DNA from: Oscillospiraceae bacterium
GTDB taxonomy: Bacteria; Bacillota; Clostridia; Oscillospirales; Oscillospiraceae
Reading direction: 5' to 3'
DNA length: 64,000 nt
Assembly: GCA_916988195.3 (NCBI GenBank)
Contig: CAKASQ030000039.1
Location: forward strand, 1 to 64,000
Shown: positions 8,735 to 18,900 of the stretch, piece after piece
Layout of the letters: every line of letters begins with the position of its first letter
How positions within the stretch are numbered: the stretch's first letter is position 1
Made by a program: the position numbers and the translations under genes
Notes under the pieces: generated by a model
Databases searched by the model: none
Seen by the model: only the letters and a program-made list of their open reading frames with translations
Told to the model about the DNA's origin: nothing

Positions 8735-10345
8735 ATGTTAAGACAGACCAACCAACAACCAATTACCGCCCTTTACCCAAGACTTTCCCATGAGGACGAG
8801 CTGCAAGGCGAGAGCAATTCCATTTCCAATCAGAAGCGTATCCTTGAAACCTATGCAAAGCAGAACGGCTTTTCCAATCTGCGCTGGTACACGGACGACG
8901 GTTATTCTGGTGCGAACTTTCAAAGACCCGGTTTTCAAGCCATGCTTGCGGACATTGAAGCCGGAAAAGTCGGGACAGTTATCGTAAAGGATATGTCGAG
9001 GTTAGGGCGAAACTACCTGCAAGTGGGAATGTACACGGAAATGATTTTCCCACAGAAAGGTGTCCGCTTCATCGCTATCAATGACGGAGTGGACAGCGCA
9101 CAGGGCGACAATGATTTTGCCCCGCTGCGGAATATCTTTAACGAATGGCTGGTGAGAGATACGAGCAAGAAAATCAAAGCAGTGAAACGCTCAAAAGGCA
9201 TGAGTGGCAAGCCTATCACAAGCAAGCCTGTGTATGGCTACCTCATGGACGAGGACGAAAATTTCATCATTGACGAGGAAGCTGCACCCGTAGTCAAGCA
9301 GATATACAATTTCTGCCTTGCCGGGAATGGTCCGACCAAGATAGCCCGTATGCTCACAGAGCAGCAAATCCCCACGCCGGGAACGCTGGAATACCGCAGG
9401 ACGGGCAGCACCCGCCGCTACCACCCCGGCTATGAGTGCAAGTGGGCGACCAATACCGTTGTGCATATCCTTGAAAACCGGGAATACACGGGCTGTCTGG
9501 TAAACTTCAAGACAGAAAAACTTTCTTACAAAGTCAAGCACAGTGTAGAAAATTCCCCGGAAAAGCAAGTGATTTTCGAGAACCACCACGAGCCTATCAT
9601 AGACACGCAAACATGGGAACGGGTGCAGGAGCTTCGCAAGCAGCGCAAACGCCCCAACCGCTATGATGAAGTGGGCTTGTTCTCCGGCATACTGTTCTGT
9701 GCGGACTGCGGCAGCGTCATGTATCAGCAGCGATACCAGACAGACAAGCGCAAGCAGGACTGTTATATCTGCGGCAACTACAAGAAACGCACCCATGACT
9801 GTACGGCGCACTTTATCCGCACCGACCTCTTGACCGCCGGTGTACTCTCCAATCTGCGGAAAGTGACAAGCTATGCGGCAAAGCATGAAGCCCGGTTTAT
9901 GAAGCTCTTGATTGAGCAGAACGAGGACGGGGGCAAGCGCAGGAACGCCGCCAAGAAAAAGGAACTGGAAGCCGCCGAGAAACGCATAGCCGAGTTATCC
10001 GCTATCTTCAAGCGGCTGTATGAGGACAGCGTGACCGGGCGCATATCAGACGAGCGTTTCACAGAGCTGTCGGCAGACTATGAAGCAGAGCAACGGGAAC
10101 TGAAAGAAAGAGCCGCCGCTATCCAAGCGGAGCTTTCCAAAGCACAGGAAGCCACCGTGAACGCAGAAAAGTTTATGAATGTTGTCCGGCGGCATACCAG
10201 CTTTGAAGAACTTACCCCTACTCTGCTGCGGGAGTTTGTAGAGAAAATTGTTGTGCATGAGTGCAGCTATGACGAGAACAAGACCCGCAGACAGGACATT
10301 GAGATTTATTATTCTTTTGTTGGCAAGGTGGACTTGCCCGAATAA
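8735..10345 (+). CDS. Large serine recombinase (TnpX-like)
   Basis: This 536-residue protein has a resolvase catalytic domain at the N-terminus (ITALYPRLSHEDE, with the nucleophile Ser in ALYPRLS; IVKDMSRLGRNYLQVGMY), a recombinase domain (about 170-280), a Cys zinc ribbon (CADCGSVMY..CYICGNYKKRTHDC) and a long coiled coil (about 390-480). It would excise and integrate the element through a two-base overlap. It lies at the right end, 90 bp from the inferred attachment core. The start follows CGGAGGATTTT. Confidence 0.93.
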   Translation: MLRQTNQQPITALYPRLSHEDELQGESNSISNQKRILETYAKQNGFSNLRWYTDDGYSGANFQRPGFQAMLADIEAGKVGTVIVKDMSRLGRNYLQVGMYTEMIFPQKGVRFIAINDGVDSAQGDNDFAPLRNIFNEWLVRDTSKKIKAVKRSKGMSGKPITSKPVYGYLMDEDENFIIDEEAAPVVKQIYNFCLAGNGPTKIARMLTEQQIPTPGTLEYRRTGSTRRYHPGYECKWATNTVVHILENREYTGCLVNFKTEKLSYKVKHSVENSPEKQVIFENHHEPIIDTQTWERVQELRKQRKRPNRYDEVGLFSGILFCADCGSVMYQQRYQTDKRKQDCYICGNYKKRTHDCTAHFIRTDLLTAGVLSNLRKVTSYAAKHEARFMKLLIEQNEDGGKRRNAAKKKELEAAEKRIAELSAIFKRLYEDSVTGRISDERFTELSADYEAEQRELKERAAAIQAELSKAQEATVNAEKFMNVVRRHTSFEELTPTLLREFVEKIVVHECSYDENKTRRQDIEIYYSFVGKVDLPE

Positions 10346-10400
10346 CCGCCCGACCTATCCGACACAATGCGCAAGTGCCGGATAGGAACGGCAAAATTTT

Positions 10401-11510
10401 TTACACTTCTATTGCTTCTTTATCACACATCAATAAATAGTTGCGGAATGAAACATCGGTAAACGGCAGATCGTCGCCGCCGATACCGGAGATGATTACA
10501 CCGCCAACGAGGATGGCATCGTCATTGTCCTTGGCGGGCGTGACGGTAACAGTGCAGGTCGCAGTGATGTCAACGTTTTCGGTGCTGGTGACAGTGATGC
10601 TTACCTCACCTTCTGCAAGGCCCTTGACACGGCCGTTTTTATCAACCGTCGCGATGGTCTCGTCGGAGCTTTCCCATGTCACACCGCGCTGCGTTGTGTC
10701 TGCAGGGGTAAATTTCGGCTTGAGCTGAATAGTGCGTCCAACCGAAACCTCTACGTCATCCAGCGAAATGCCGGTAACGGGAACAGGCTTTGCGGTGACG
10801 GTCACGGTGCAAGTCGCGGTTTTGCCGCCGGCAGTCGCAGTGATGGTCGCGGTACCCTCACCGACAGCGGTAATCTTACCGTTTTCGTCGACGGTCACAA
10901 CATCCTCGTCAGAGCTTGTCCATTCCACCTTATCCGCCGCACCCTCGGGCTCAACCGTAGCGGTCATGGTTTCCTCATCGCCGACGACCATGCTGATCGC
11001 CTCTTGATTCAGAGAAATGCTTTCCACCGTGGGGGCAATCGTAAGGGTTTCGGTGACATTCTCGCCTTTGATCGCGTGCTGCGTATATGCTCCCGTACCG
11101 GCGCTTGTTACCTCAAAACCAAATGTATACGTACCCGCCGCAATTGCGTCGCTCTTTTCAAAAACGACCGTATACAGGTTCTCATTTGCAGCAATGTTGT
11201 CACTGCCCTCCAGCTTACTCGTCATCCAGGATGGCGTGCTGCTCTCCGCAAGCGTTCCGAGCGTGGTCAGCACAGAGGTCATGCTTTTGAAAGAAAAGCC
11301 ATCCGGAACCGTAAATTTTGCATTTAAGCTCAGAATGTCATCAATCGGCTGAATCGTTTTTACAGTTACTGTGACTTCTGTGTCGCTTGTTTTCTCAACA
11401 TGCAGCGAAACATAGTTTCCATCTGCTGCATAAACAAAACCGCCTAACGCTGAAATGAGCAGAGCTACTGTCAGCAGGACAGTCCCTAATTTTTTCATCG
11501 ATGTTTTCAT
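10401..11510 (-). pseudogene. 5' part of cohesin-like/Ig-like/SLH surface anchor, split by the mobile element
   Basis: This encodes 369 residues. A signal peptide (MKTSMKKLGTVLLTVALLIS..AADG) is followed by a cohesin-like beta-sandwich (about 27-155), then two bacterial Ig-like group 2 domains (about 160-245 and 250-340; WTSSDEDVVTVDENGKITAV, WESSDETIATVDKNGRVKGL). After PFTDVSFRNY the reading runs 11 residues into the mobile element and stops at 10401. The missing SLH repeats lie at 997-1484; the intact protein would be about 519 residues. The start at MKTS has AAAGGAGAAAAC, 10 bp after the upstream gene's stop. The present product would be exported but lack its wall anchor. Confidence 0.85.
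10414..10438. other. Right attachment site of the mobile element
   Basis: The arm at 10414-10430 (reverse complement ATGTGTGATAAAGAAGC), the spacer CAATA and the core AAT at 10436-10438 form this site. Host SLH-gene sequence begins at 10439. Together with the left site it rebuilds a nearly symmetric circle junction. Confidence 0.7.
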
Positions 11511-11520
11511 GTTTTCTCCT

Positions 11521-12807
11521 TTACCAAGCAATTGTATACTTACCTGCGGCTGAACGATTGATCAGCAATGCATCCAATCCATCCAGAGCGTCGCTTCCGC
11601 CAACGTGTCCAATCTGACTCTGCAGTTCGTTGTGCGGCAGCAGTCCGGCGGCTGCTCGGTTAACCATCACCGCGTCCAATGCATCTACAGAGCCATCCAT
11701 GTTAAAGTCGCCCTGGATGGCGATCTTGATGACCGCGTTCGCAGGAACATTCGTAAGGTCGAAGTCATAGCCGCCTGCTTCGTTCGCAGTGGCAGCGAGC
11801 TTCGTGTAGGTTTCGCCGTTGTCGATGGTGTAAAGCACCACACACGCCGCGTCGTTCTGCACATTCAGCGTGTTGCCGGTAACCTTGTAGGTCGCACTGC
11901 TGTTCCCGCCGACCAGCTCAACCATATGCTCCGAACCCGTCGTAGAGCCGCCCGTCGTAGAGCCACCCGTTGTGGAACCGCCCGTCGTCGAACCGCCCGT
12001 CGTCGAGCCACCGGTTGTGGAACCGCCCGTCGTCGAGCCGCCCGTCGTCGAGCCGCCTGTCGTAGAGCCGCCCGTGGTGGAACCGCCGGTCGTCGAGCCG
12101 CCTGTCGTAGAGCCACCAGTCGTCGAGCCGCCAGTCGTCGAACCGCCGGTCGTTGAGCCACCCGTTGTCGAACCGCCAGTTGTGGAACCACCAGTCGTAG
12201 AACCACCTGTAGTCGAGCCACCGGTCGTGGAACCGCCAGTGGTGGAGCCGCCAGTCGTCGAACCGCCAGTCGTCGAACCGCCAGTCGTCGAACCGCCAGT
12301 CGTCGAACCGCCAGTTGTGGAGCCACCAGTCGTGGAAGCGATGGTTACGCCGCCCGCAATGTACTGCGCATCGATCGCTTCGACCTTTTCAGGAACATTT
12401 GACAACTTCTTGCTGCTGATCTTCACCTCAGACAGCCCATCTGCCGCGTCCTGCTTTACGAGGAACGTCACGACAAGAGCCGTTCCGTCTTCCGAGACCG
12501 GCTGCGAATTCACAAGACCAAGGAATACCGTTCCTGCCTCCTCGCGGGTATCGAAGAGGCCGTTCAGCTTATTTTCGACCTTCTTCACTTCCAGCGAATC
12601 CGCGTCGTATTCGAGCGTCCATTGGTAGTTTGTAAAGCCGGGGTTTCCTGCAATGCTTACAGCCAACGACACCTCATCGCCAACCTGTACCGCATCCGCC
12701 TTAGTTTCCACGGTGACTGTCATCGGCTCTGCTGCCAGCACGGCGGCAGAAAACAAAAACACCAGCAGAACCGCAAGCAGAATACTCAGCATACGCGTTC
12801 TTTTCAT
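11521..12807 (-). CDS. Secreted cohesin-like protein with Thr-Gly-Gly-Ser repeats and dockerin-like C-terminus
   Basis: This 428-residue protein has a signal peptide ([19 protein letters not shown]) and a cohesin-like domain at about 27-152 ([31 protein letters not shown]). About 26 GGSTT pentapeptides form a flexible linker (about 155-290), followed by a small beta domain and a dockerin type I-like end ([19 protein letters not shown]). The second dockerin half ([16 protein letters not shown]) is degenerate in its calcium loop. Its position between a dockerin enzyme and an SLH anchor suggests it is an adaptor: the cohesin-like head would bind a dockerin partner and its own dockerin would bind the anchor. 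No partner specificity can be proven from sequence. Confidence 0.82.
   Translation of the reverse strand: MKRTRMLSILLAVLLVFLFSAAVLAAEPMTVTVETKADAVQVGDEVSLAVSIAGNPGFTNYQWTLEYDADSLEVKKVENKLNGLFDTREEAGTVFLGLVNSQPVSEDGTALVVTFLVKQDAADGLSEVKISSKKLSNVPEKVEAIDAQYIAGGVTIASTTGGSTTGGSTTGGSTTGGSTTGGSTTGGSTTGGSTTGGSTTGGSTTGGSTTGGSTTGGSTTGGSTTGGSTTGGSTTGGSTTGGSTTGGSTTGGSTTGGSTTGGSTTGGSTTGGSTTGGSTTGGSTTGGSTTGSEHMVELVGGNSSATYKVTGNTLNVQNDAACVVLYTIDNGETYTKLAATANEAGGYDFDLTNVPANAVIKIAIQGDFNMDGSVDALDAVMVNRAAAGLLPHNELQSQIGHVGGSDALDGLDALLINRSAAGKYTIAW
11938..12336 (-). repeat. 15-bp coding minisatellite, about 26 copies
   Basis: These are tandem 15-mers of the form GARCCRCCNGTNGTN on the plus strand, coding GGSTT on the minus strand. 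Copies near 12251-12312 are nearly identical (CCAGTCGTCGAACCG unit), others vary at third positions. The repeat sets the linker length and is likely to change copy number by slippage in multiples of 5 residues without frameshift. Confidence 0.9.
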
Positions 12808-12907
12808 TTCATCAAGTCCTTTCTGTTGTTTCGATCTATCTCCACCTGCATCCCGCCATCACGCGGGATGCAGGCAAACCGGAGTTCAGGAGAAAGCGTG
12901 CGCCTTC

Positions 12908-15900
12908 TCAATCCGTATAGCCGAGCGCACGGCGAAGCGCCAGCACCGCATCCGAGGTATCCACAAGGCCGTCGCCGTTGAGGTCGCCATAGAGAACGTT
13001 GAAGCCCTCGTCCTCGTATCCAAGCGCATAGCGAAGAATCAGTACCGCGTCGGATGTGTCTACGGTGCCGTCCATGTTCACATCGCCCGGTTCAAACTCC
13101 GGCTCTGCGAAGGTGCTGTCCAGATAGGCGATGCGCCTTATGAGCCAGCTGCGCATGTCGGCCAGGACGGACGTGTAGGTCGCGTTCTGCCAGATATGTC
13201 CGGCATTGTCCGGCTCGCCGACGCGGATATACGGCCAGAGGACGAAGTTCATCTCTGCGCTCTTCGCCAAGAAAGCGGAGTACTCATCGACCATTCCGTT
13301 TTCCGCAATCAGATCCTTTGCCAGCGGCGCGAAGGTTTTCGTGTAGCAGCGAAGAACCGCCGCGCGGAAATCCGGTATCTGGATCAGCGCCTGTGCCAGA
13401 TAGTGATAGTCCGTGGTCTCCGGGCTGATCTGCTTCGTCCAACCCGTACCGAGCGTCATGTCCTGATCCCAGATGGGGCCTGCATACATGATATCGTCGG
13501 CATCCTTGTAGAAATACAGCGAGGAAACGAAGCCATCTGGGTTCAGTGCAAGCTCCTGCATCAGGAAAATCTTCACAAGGGAATCCCGGTCGACATAGTC
13601 GTAATAATGCTTGCCCTCTGCGTTGACGCCGGTGTAATTGCCGTTCTCGTCCACAGCATAGACCGCGTCTTCAAATGCCTGATAGTATTCGCTGATGTAC
13701 CGCATGGCCGCGTCGCCGCACCATTCGGGGCTCTTGACGTTCATGCCCTTGCCCCTGCGGGTGATAAATCCGCTGACCTCGTCGGGCTTATCATGATTCA
13801 GCTCCAGCAGATAACCGCCCGTGAGATTCTCCGGCTCTGTAAGGTCCTTCGTATAGAAATACGTCATGCCGTAGGCATTTTCGCCGCTTTCGGTCCGCAT
13901 ATCCTTGCCATAGTCCGGATTCAGCGCCTCATACGCCGCTTCCATGTCAGAGATCGCAACACCGGTCGACTTGACGGCGTTCTTCTCGCTCAGCAGATAC
14001 ACGCCGCGGTATTCGCCGTCGTAGTACAGGTTCACCCAGCCGCAGCTTGCCGTGTAGGGCATCTGCAAACCGGCCGCCAGGTCCTTAAAGAGCTTGTCGT
14101 GCATCAGGGTCGCGTCAAAGTAGTTCGCGAGCAGGACCCACGTCTTCACGTTTTCGCCGGTTTGCAGCAGATCGGCTGCCGTTTCCAGCTTGATCTGATA
14201 GGACTTCTTCTGTGCGTAGGTGAAAGTGGAATTACCGCGCGCCTTGAGCTCCATGATGCTTGCCGCGCTGATCTCGCTTCCGTCCGCTCCGATCATCCTG
14301 AGCGCTGCGGCTGTGCTGTGCGCCTTGCTCGCATCAATGTAGGCGCGATCCTCCGCGCTCGCGTCCGTGCTTGTCAGATAAACGGTCGGCAGTTTTGTCG
14401 CCTGCATGACGCGGACGGTAAAGGCTGCGCCGTTGCCGACCTTCGCGGTGAGAGTCCGCGCGCCGTCCGTCAGAGATGCCAGCGCCGAAACGTTCAACGG
14501 CTCGGCGTCCGACACGGTCTGGCTGCTCAGATCGCCGGTGAGCACCAGATCTCCGGCATCAGACGAGCGCGTGAATGTGACACTCAGGCTCGTAAGCTCC
14601 GCCGAGGCGGGCAGGAACAGGTAATTCGCGCCGTCCACATGGACCGCCGGGATCTGCACACCGTCGACCGTCGCGGTCATTGCCGTTACGTCAGCCGACA
14701 ACGGCAGCGCACTGACGGTGCAAACCGGGGATTTCCCGCTGCTGTATTCCTTATTGTTTTCTGCGGACGCTTTCGCGCAGCTCTCGACGAAATAATAGGT
14801 CGTTTCGTCCGGCACAAGCCCGGTCAGCGCAAATTCGCATCGGTCGGTCGTGCCGAGCATTTTGCTGTCTCCCCCGCTCTTATTGCAGGAATAGATCTTG
14901 TAATACGTTGCGCCAGGCGCGGCGGACCACGTCAGCTTTGCCGTCATTTCCGTGATCTCCGTCACGTTGAGATTCTCAACACGCGCTGGGATGATCACAT
15001 ACGTCAGCTCGACCGTCCCATAGTAATTGCCCTTGCCCTCGTAGACGATCTTTGCCGTGCCGATGTCCTTATTGTTCGGCCATTGCACATAGAGGTCCTT
15101 CATGATGCCGTCACTGCCGACACCGGCGTCGTTCGAGCTCGTCAGAACATAATTGCCGTGCTTTCCGAAGCTGCTTGGGCGGACGCCGCCGGGCAGATAT
15201 GCATATTTCGGGATTGGATCCAGATCGCGCGGGTTTTCCGGTGTTCTGAACTTAAACACAACCGCGTCGCTCGCAATGTTGATACCCACATAACCGCACT
15301 TGCTGCACACATGGTTGTTGTCCCATTCGTGACCAAGCGGGTAGAGGAACTGGCTTACGTTCTTCGCGTCGCACGCGGGGCACGTGTCAGTCGTGCGGCC
15401 GCCCTTAATGCAGGTTCGCTCATCCGTACGCACGGTCACGTAGGCATAGCCGTCCGCGCAGGAGTGATAGTTCTCCTCGCCGAAGCTCGAAAATTCGTCT
15501 TTCTTCAACTTGCCGTCCGCTAGGATGGTATGCTTTCCGTCCGTCGTTGCCAGCACACCGTTATAATCCGTGATCGCCGCATCGACAGGCGCTGCGCACC
15601 GGGCGCAGGTGATCGTGCCATTGTGCATATCGTACAGGCTCGTGGAATTGAAGGTATGTCTTCCAAGCTCGCAGTCCGTGCGCTTCTTGGTATAGGTATC
15701 GAGCAGGGTGCCGTCGTACTTGTAGGCGCGGATCGTCATGGACTCCCGCGTTGCCTCGGCGGTCATATACAGTCCCTGATACTCCGTGCGCTCGATGACC
15801 TTCGCGTGGCAGTCCAGTCGCGTGCAGGTCGCAGTCTTGCCGGACAGGTCGCCGCAGATGTAATAGACAATGCCCTTGGAGCTGTTCTCCGGCTGCTTCA

Positions 15901-18900
15901 CGTTGCCAATCATCGGATAGGTTCTCGTATACGAGTTATCGTCGCCGCTGAACACGAAGTCGATGCCCGCCTTTTCCAGATTCGCCGCGATCGCCTTTAT
16001 GGACGCCTCGGGCAGAACACCCTCCGTGCCATAGACCGGCATATGCGTGACCAGTACCTTCCAGCTGCAATCCGTCTTCAGCTTCTCTGCGATCTCCGCG
16101 GTCGCGTCGACGAGACTGCCGTTCGGCACGCCCTCGCTCTGGTGGTTGACCACCACGACGCAGACATCACCGTATTCCACCGCATACCAGAGGTTCGGTT
16201 CGCTCTGCGGCAGGTCAAAGATGTTGCCGGAAACCTCGCCGTCGCTGTCGCCCATATATTCGTGGTTGCCAAGCGCATGGACCAGCGCCGTGCCGTTCAG
16301 CTTTTCCTGATTGACCACGGTAAAGAAGCTCTGCCAGTTTTCAAACTTGGTGACATCGTCGATTGCGTCGCCGGTCTGGATGCCGAAGTCATAGCTGCCC
16401 GCGCGCAGCTCCTGCAGCGCGCGTTCCAGATTGGCAGTACTGCTCGTCTGAATATCGCCGAGGATGAAGAAATTCGTCGTCTGCTCCGTGGGGTCCGCCG
16501 TAGTAAAATGGAAGACTTCAGACCACGTCGTGCCGTCGCCGACCTGATAATAATAGGTCGTTCCGGAACTCAAGCCGCTCAGCCGTGCGATATTGCAGCG
16601 AAGCGCATTGCCAGATGTGCTTTCCACGAAGAACTGAATTTTGGACGTTCCGGTAAATTCCATCGCGCCCGTCATGTCTGCTTTTTCCGCATAGCGGACG
16701 AGCGCTTTTTCTGCCGAGCCGTCAATGCTGCTCAGCCAGGTGATGCTCTGAGCGGTGGATGCGCCCGCCACGGCGTTATTCTGCACGCCAAACGGTAAAC
16801 CTCCGTTTACATACGGCTTGTCGCAGACCACGGCGCTTGCGTTCTGTGAGCGTCCGGCGGAGGATACCGCGTGGAGCGTTTGCAGACCCGTCGTTGTAAA
16901 CGTATATTTGAGTGTTCCGTCCGGACCAGTCTTGCCGAGGAGGGTCTCGCCTGCGTAAATGCTGGCGCGTGCCTGCGGCTCGCCGCTTCGGTCCGTGACG
17001 CGCAGCGTCGTCTTCGTGCCAACGAGGAGCGTTCGATCGACGTGCAGCTCGCACGCCGTCTCCAGTATCACCCGCTGTGCGCTCCCGACGAAGGTATTGC
17101 GCCCGGACGGCATCTGATACGTCGCCTGCGCGATGGAATACTCAAAATACTTGTCCGAGGCGGCGCTCTCCGGGATCGTCAGCACCAGACACGCCATTTC
17201 ATGGTCATACTCCTGCACCGTGCGCGCCATCTGAGTTGCAATGGGAGAAGCCTCAATGTGGACCGGAACACGATTGCCAGAAACTGTACCGAGCGAAGCC
17301 GTATAGCCGCTCGCAGCCTCCACCGTAACACCGGCAGCCAGATAGCTGGCGGGGAACTCGATCTCCAAGTCGGCACTGGAGACCATCTCGTTGGTCACGT
17401 TGACCACATAGAGCGCAAATTCTTTGCCGATCTCTGGCGCTGCCTGCTGCGGCACAACGGCAATGCCAGCCTCCGTACCCTCCGGGTCGGCCACGCGGAA
17501 GTAATATGTCGTGTTCGTCTCGTTGCCGTACAGATCCTTGAGATAGACCGTCAGCGAATGCTCGCCGTTGCGCAGGTTCAGATTGCGCAGATAGAGCGAG
17601 CCCGTATTGATCTCAGCGTTTGCCGTTTGGTTGACGCCGTCAATGTAGACGCGCGTCGAAGCCGTATCGATGCCGCTGGCATATTTGTCGGTCGCTTCGC
17701 TGTCGGAGTAGTTGACTGTGAAGTTCAGCGAGCTCCCGGTCACCTCCGGCTCCTGCCCGTCATAGAGCACCGTATTGGTCGTCGTCTCCGTCACCGACTC
17801 GATGGTGGGGTTGTTGATGTCGTTCGTGTTGGTGCCGTAGATGAACTGGATATTGTCGATCAGAATGTATGCGTCTTTGCAGGCATCCTTCGTCGTGCTG
17901 CCTTCTGTGAGCTTACCGGCATTCTGCGGCGAAACAAGATGCACCGCATAGCCGCGATAAAGGTCGATCGGCATCTGCATACTGGAAATATCGGCTTCCA
18001 CCCAAATCCAGCCGCGCCCTGCCATGTCGCTCAGTGTGCTGAGAATGACAGTGTTGCCTTTCTCATCCACAGCAGAACCGTAATACTGCGAATACATCGT
18101 CACGCACGACGGTATCTTACCTTCGACAAAGGTAAATGTGCCGTTCGCGTTCAGCTTATTGTAGCCGTTCCCATCCACTGTGCTGTTTGCACCACCGGCG
18201 GAGATGACCTTCAAGATGGAATCGTCATTCTTGCGCGCTGCCGGAACGTTGACCCACATACCGATCTTGGTCGGCTGCTGCATATTGACCAGCAGGTCAC
18301 AGGAATAGCCGAAATCTGCGGCAATGGGTGCTGTAGCGCTCACCTGGTTGAAGTCATACGCCAGCTTATACGCACCCTCGCCAAAGCGCACGCCGTTTTC
18401 CTTCCCGGTCACCACGCCGGATCCTGCATAGTTGGCTCCGACTCTGCCTGCTCCGGAGCGAACCCACAGACGATATTTCTGAATTTCATCCGCGCTCAAT
18501 TGCCCGCCGTGACCATTATTTGCCTCATGGTTGTCAGAACCTGGTTCTACGTAGGTATTCCAGTAGTTCTCAATGGATGTCGATGCGTCAAGTGCTTCAA
18601 AGTCAAAGAGCACCAGCGGTTCCAGACCTACTACCAATTCGATTGAGCCGGAAACAGACGGGTTAGCCTTCAGCACAACCTGTGCCATTGCACGAAGAGA
18701 GTTTTTCTTGTCTGCAACGAATTGATTATTCTCAAACTGACCGATGGTGAATGTATGCTCCAGATGCACCAGCTTTGTGTTTTCGTCCTCAGTGCATTCT
18801 TTCCAGCCATCGTCTGTCAGCTTTTCAGCCTTATCGTGTGTCAAAAGCTCTTGCACAGTGATCGTTCCGTCCGCACCGACCTGATAGCTTGCGCTTTTCT

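Larger units (their letters stand above)
1482..10438. mobile_element. Integrative mobilizable element, Tn4451-like, 8.95 kb
   Basis: This is a complete element bounded by a 3-bp direct repeat AAT (1482-1484 and 10436-10438). It carries an ECF sigma/anti-sigma pair, two small regulators, MobC, a MobA/MobL relaxase, a replisome-organizer protein, a DnaC-like loader, TnpW and a large serine recombinase at the right end. There are no type IV secretion genes, so it would depend on a helper conjugative element for transfer. Boundaries were inferred from the broken host gene: removing the element restores an SLH repeat in frame. Predicted circle junction: 17-nt arms (1489-1505 and the reverse complement of 10414-10430, 14/17 identical) around a 12-nt spacer centred on AA. 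Confidence 0.85.

Noticed and set aside
1486-10450. TG dinucleotide (1492-1493 and 10449-10450) as the element core
   Set aside because: It also keeps the frame, but gives a first SLH repeat one residue shorter than the others and places the inverted arms asymmetrically. The AAT core satisfies both the repeat spacing and the arm symmetry.
11938-12336. CRISPR array
   Set aside because: The period is a constant 15 bp with no spacers and it codes for protein repeats.
11972-12628. Proline/valine/glutamate repeat protein on the plus strand (EPPVV repeats)
   Set aside because: It is the antisense of the GGSTT minisatellite; the minus strand has signal peptide, ribosome site and domains.
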